This document shows, piece after piece, positions 61,558 through 64,000 of a stretch of 64,000 nt of DNA (its first letter is position 1; every line of letters begins with the position of its first letter). This DNA is from Paragyromitra xinjiangensis (Eukaryota; Ascomycota; Pezizomycetes; Pezizales; Discinaceae), in contig JBCAMK010000001.1 of NCBI GenBank assembly GCA_038503065.1, forward strand, positions 2,976,001 to 3,040,000. The letters are read 5' to 3'. The notes under the pieces are model-generated. The model did no database searches and was not told where the DNA came from. It saw only the letters and a list, made by a program, of their open reading frames with translations. The translations under genes were made by a program, and so were the position numbers.

Positions 61558-62665
61558 GCCTAGTGATATCCGAGCTGTTTACCGCTCACCGAAAAGTATA
61601 TACTTGCTGAATTGAAGGTGTTTCGAATTGATCTCTTAGACCACAGCCACCCAGGGCCTTTCACAGACTCAGGCTACTAGAATTGAGGGAAAGGAGGAGG
61701 TGCAGCTAAGATAAATGGGGCGGGGAAGGCGGAGTGAGCAGCTATGAAACAGAAAAGTGAGAGCTGATTGCTACGTGATAGGCAATAGGCAATAGAGTTG
61801 ATGAATTGTCAGAGTAGCATGGAAAATAAGCAAGAAGAGTGAAAGATAGATAGGGAGGAACTTGGGAAGGGGGGGCTTATAGTCGGACTGAGTACGCCGG
61901 AAACGCGTGTAATAGGTCCCTTTCCCTTCGAAAGGGATCTTAGATGATGGCTCAAAGGCATTGGTATCTATAATATACATGTAGTAGCTGCTCGTGCACT
62001 ACATGTAGCTGTGCGTGACCGTGGATGAGTAGACATATTTCTCGACTTAGCCCAAATTGCCCACAAAACCTTTTAGCATCAACCAAGAACTAGAATATTC
62101 CTTCGAGTAAGTGGGAACCATCTTTTTACCCACCTCCGACATTTCAAGCTCTTGACATGTTTGCATACTAATTCGTCAGTTCGCCGAGTGACATCCTATG
62201 ACAGCCAAGCTACGCGCTATCCCCAATCGGTGACGTAGTGGAATTGCAAGACCCGTGACCAACGAATCAAGCTGGCAACGATCAAACGACCCCACGGAGG
62301 GAATTCTCCATGATCGTTTTTCATCAACTGCGCATGCGCATCAAATTATTTCGATTAAGCTGAGTAGAAGGTGCCTGAGGAAAGCAGCTTGGTAAGTCTC
62401 TTTTCGCGGTTTTTTTTTCTTGGCAGATATGGAGGGAGTGCTTATAAACGAAGTTCTAGTTTTTGAAAGAATTCTCGTACCAGGGAGCTTAATCTCATCG
62501 CGTCAACCCATCTTTACGTTTCTTGAGATTATCTCTGGCTATACTTCGATTATCTATCTTTCGTTACAGTTAGTGGTCATCAACAGGGAACTGCTACCTT
62601 GCCAAGCACGCCGTCGTTGAGCTTGGGGTATACCATCCAGCTCTCCAACTTTGAGAACGCAAAAT
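61558..62665. other. Upstream region of the F-box gene
   Basis: No gene is recognised. A 64-codon open frame starts at the ATG at 62,429 and ends at 62,620, 45 bp before the F-box gene start. It could be an upstream ORF or chance. Confidence 0.4.
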
Positions 62666-63907
62666 ATGGACAAACTTAGCCCCGAGACCGTCAGTGGTAT
62701 TTTATACTATGTTGAGTCCAAGAAAGACCTTGCAAAACTGCGTCTAGTCCAGCGTTCATTCGCCGATCTCGCGGGCGAATTTCTCTTCGAGACCATCAAT
62801 ATCGAACCTTCCTTTGAAGGCCTGCTCCGACTCCTTAGAATATCCCGTAAACCCGAGTTTGCCCGTCTAGTCAAACAAGTGGTCGTGCATGTTACCGACT
62901 TTAAGGAACTGACCTGGAATCCCTACGTCAAGCGCGTGCTATCTCGACCCCGCCAAGATGAGGCTCGAAAAGCCCGAATCTTTGAAGAATACAGGAATTT
63001 TGATGCCAAGTTCTTCAAGTTCCAATCGACCCCAGACTACACGGCAATGCTGTCTGTTGGGTTGAGTCATCTTCCGCGGCTTGAGGGCGTGGGTATGAAG
63101 CATCAGTTACAGGACACAGAGTACTTTCCGTACGAGGACACCCCGGAGCGGTTCATGAGTAGACGCATGGATTTCCACCGCCGGTGCTCGCTTGAGGAGA
63201 TTCATGGTGAAAACGGCGAGCTAGATGATCTACGAAGCTTCAAGGCACTCGTGGACGCGGCCTACATCGCGGACCTAAAACTCACGTCTTTCCGTACTAG
63301 CGGGAGCATCGGACAGGCTGTGTTTGAAGATTATGAGCTCTTGGGCCGCGCTACGTCTGTTTTTAGAACCTGTCGGGTGCTTGAGCTCGACTTTAGCTTT
63401 GAGCACTGCTACGATACTGATCAGCATGTTGAGAATAACCCCCTCTTTGGTATCCTGAAGCCCGCTACGCATCTGGAGAAGCTTAAACTCTCTGGCGCGC
63501 TCAGACAGGATCCTGAAACCTCGCTCGCGATCTATCTTGGGGAATCGTACGTCTGGGGCCGTTTGAAGAATATTGATTTCATGGGTCTTGGGTTTCATGA
63601 ACACGAGCTCAACGCGTTTATGGGGCGTCATAAGGGGACGCTAAAGATTGTTTCAATTTGGCATTGTAAACTGTATTCAGGGAATTGGCCGGATGTTATG
63701 CGGTTTATGAGGAGGACGAAGTTTAGTTTGGAATGGCTTAGTTTGGATGTGGATCTGCAGGATATTGATGCGACTGGGGAGGAGTATATTTATGATGAGG
63801 AGCAAAATATGTTGATGATGCGGTATGTCATGGATCACGAGAACGAACTCCCTGTTAGTGGGGAGAAGAAGAGGATGTTGCACATTGGAAGTGATCTGGG
63901 CCAGTAA
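62666..63907 (+). CDS. F-box domain protein
   Basis: A single-exon frame of 413 residues. The start is the ATG at 62,666 (MDKLSPETVSGILYYVESKK); the frame is open 15 bp further upstream but without an ATG. The N-terminal 45 residues, LSPETVSGILYYVESKKDLAKLRLVQRSFADLAGEFLF, match a fungal F-box (hydrophobic LP/LSPE start, ...L..LRLV.R.F..L...LF). The remaining ~360 residues hold scattered leucine-rich segments (LSHLPRLEGVGM, FRTCRVLELDFS, LEKLKLSGAL, LEWLSLDVDL) of the irregular leucine-rich-repeat-like kind. F-box proteins recruit substrates to SCF ubiquitin ligases through Skp1; the target here is unknown. SCF cullins are activated by neddylation, the process served by the Dcn1-like neighbour, but adjacency is probably coincidental. 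Confidence 0.8.
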   Translation: MDKLSPETVSGILYYVESKKDLAKLRLVQRSFADLAGEFLFETINIEPSFEGLLRLLRISRKPEFARLVKQVVVHVTDFKELTWNPYVKRVLSRPRQDEARKARIFEEYRNFDAKFFKFQSTPDYTAMLSVGLSHLPRLEGVGMKHQLQDTEYFPYEDTPERFMSRRMDFHRRCSLEEIHGENGELDDLRSFKALVDAAYIADLKLTSFRTSGSIGQAVFEDYELLGRATSVFRTCRVLELDFSFEHCYDTDQHVENNPLFGILKPATHLEKLKLSGALRQDPETSLAIYLGESYVWGRLKNIDFMGLGFHEHELNAFMGRHKGTLKIVSIWHCKLYSGNWPDVMRFMRRTKFSLEWLSLDVDLQDIDATGEEYIYDEEQNMLMMRYVMDHENELPVSGEKKRMLHIGSDLGQ

Positions 63908-64000
63908 TTATTGCTGTTTGTTTTTCTGGATTGTTAGTGGGGTTGGTGTTTGGGGTTTGGTTTGGTTGGACTATGTAGAAAATTGCCTATGTGTATGGGA

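Noticed and set aside
62429..62620. Small plus-strand frame before the F-box gene as a separate gene
   Set aside because: 64 codons, hydrophobic, no known motif; better left as a possible upstream ORF.

Overview
The window looks like nuclear DNA of a filamentous ascomycete (Pezizomycotina). The host genes carry introns of about 49-80 bp with GT..AG ends, and they encode a Hal/Hrk-type protein kinase, a mitochondrial uL11 ribosomal protein, a Dcn1-like neddylation factor, an F-box protein and C2H2 zinc-finger proteins. The repeats are chromodomain Ty3/gypsy elements and LINEs with two ORFs. The repeat load would suit a transposon-rich lineage such as the truffle/morel group, but that is a guess; no marker gene in the window fixes the species.

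Layout. Positions 1 to about 41,900 are almost wholly nested mobile DNA. The oldest layer is two degenerate chromoviral gypsy elements. Gypsy-1 lies on the minus strand with its gag near 13.5 kb, and a central piece of its pol (5,244-7,639) is inverted. Gypsy-2 lies on the plus strand in pieces between 19.7 and 32.9 kb. Gypsy-2 was interrupted by a full-length LINE (23,421-30,116, 17-bp target duplication). Two shorter LINE relatives that keep only ORF1 sit at 14.2-16.0 and 17.0-19.2 kb. Inserted into all of these, and into each other, is a family that I could not match to any known one. Its members start with CATCAGYAAAAA and end with the inverted copy TTTTTRCTGATG. They make 2-bp target duplications of variable sequence, carry long internal tandem arrays, and encode no recognisable protein. 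I count about a dozen copies in subfamilies labelled here A, B, C, D, G, H and I, from 247 bp to 2.7 kb. In five cases, removing the element with one copy of its 2-bp duplication restores the reading frame of the interrupted retrotransposon exactly. Two inverted copies (A1, A2) have recombined and flipped the DNA between them.

From about 40.6 to 49 kb come small palindromic elements: several with TA target duplications (mariner-like MITEs), one with a perfect 9-bp duplication (Mutator-like), and a tRNA-like relic. A four-exon C2H2 zinc-finger gene lies at 42,473-44,277 and a smaller zinc-finger fragment at 49.8-50.2 kb.

From 52.9 kb the DNA is ordinary gene space: a Hal4/Hrk1-type kinase (+), mitochondrial uL11 (-), a DCN1-like gene (+) diverging from uL11 across a 600-bp promoter region, a GNAT acetyltransferase (-) and an F-box protein (+). 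They form no operon-like unit. For the kinase, uL11, DCN1 and the 42-kb zinc-finger gene I worked out exon structures whose summed coding lengths are whole codons and whose junctions rebuild conserved motifs.
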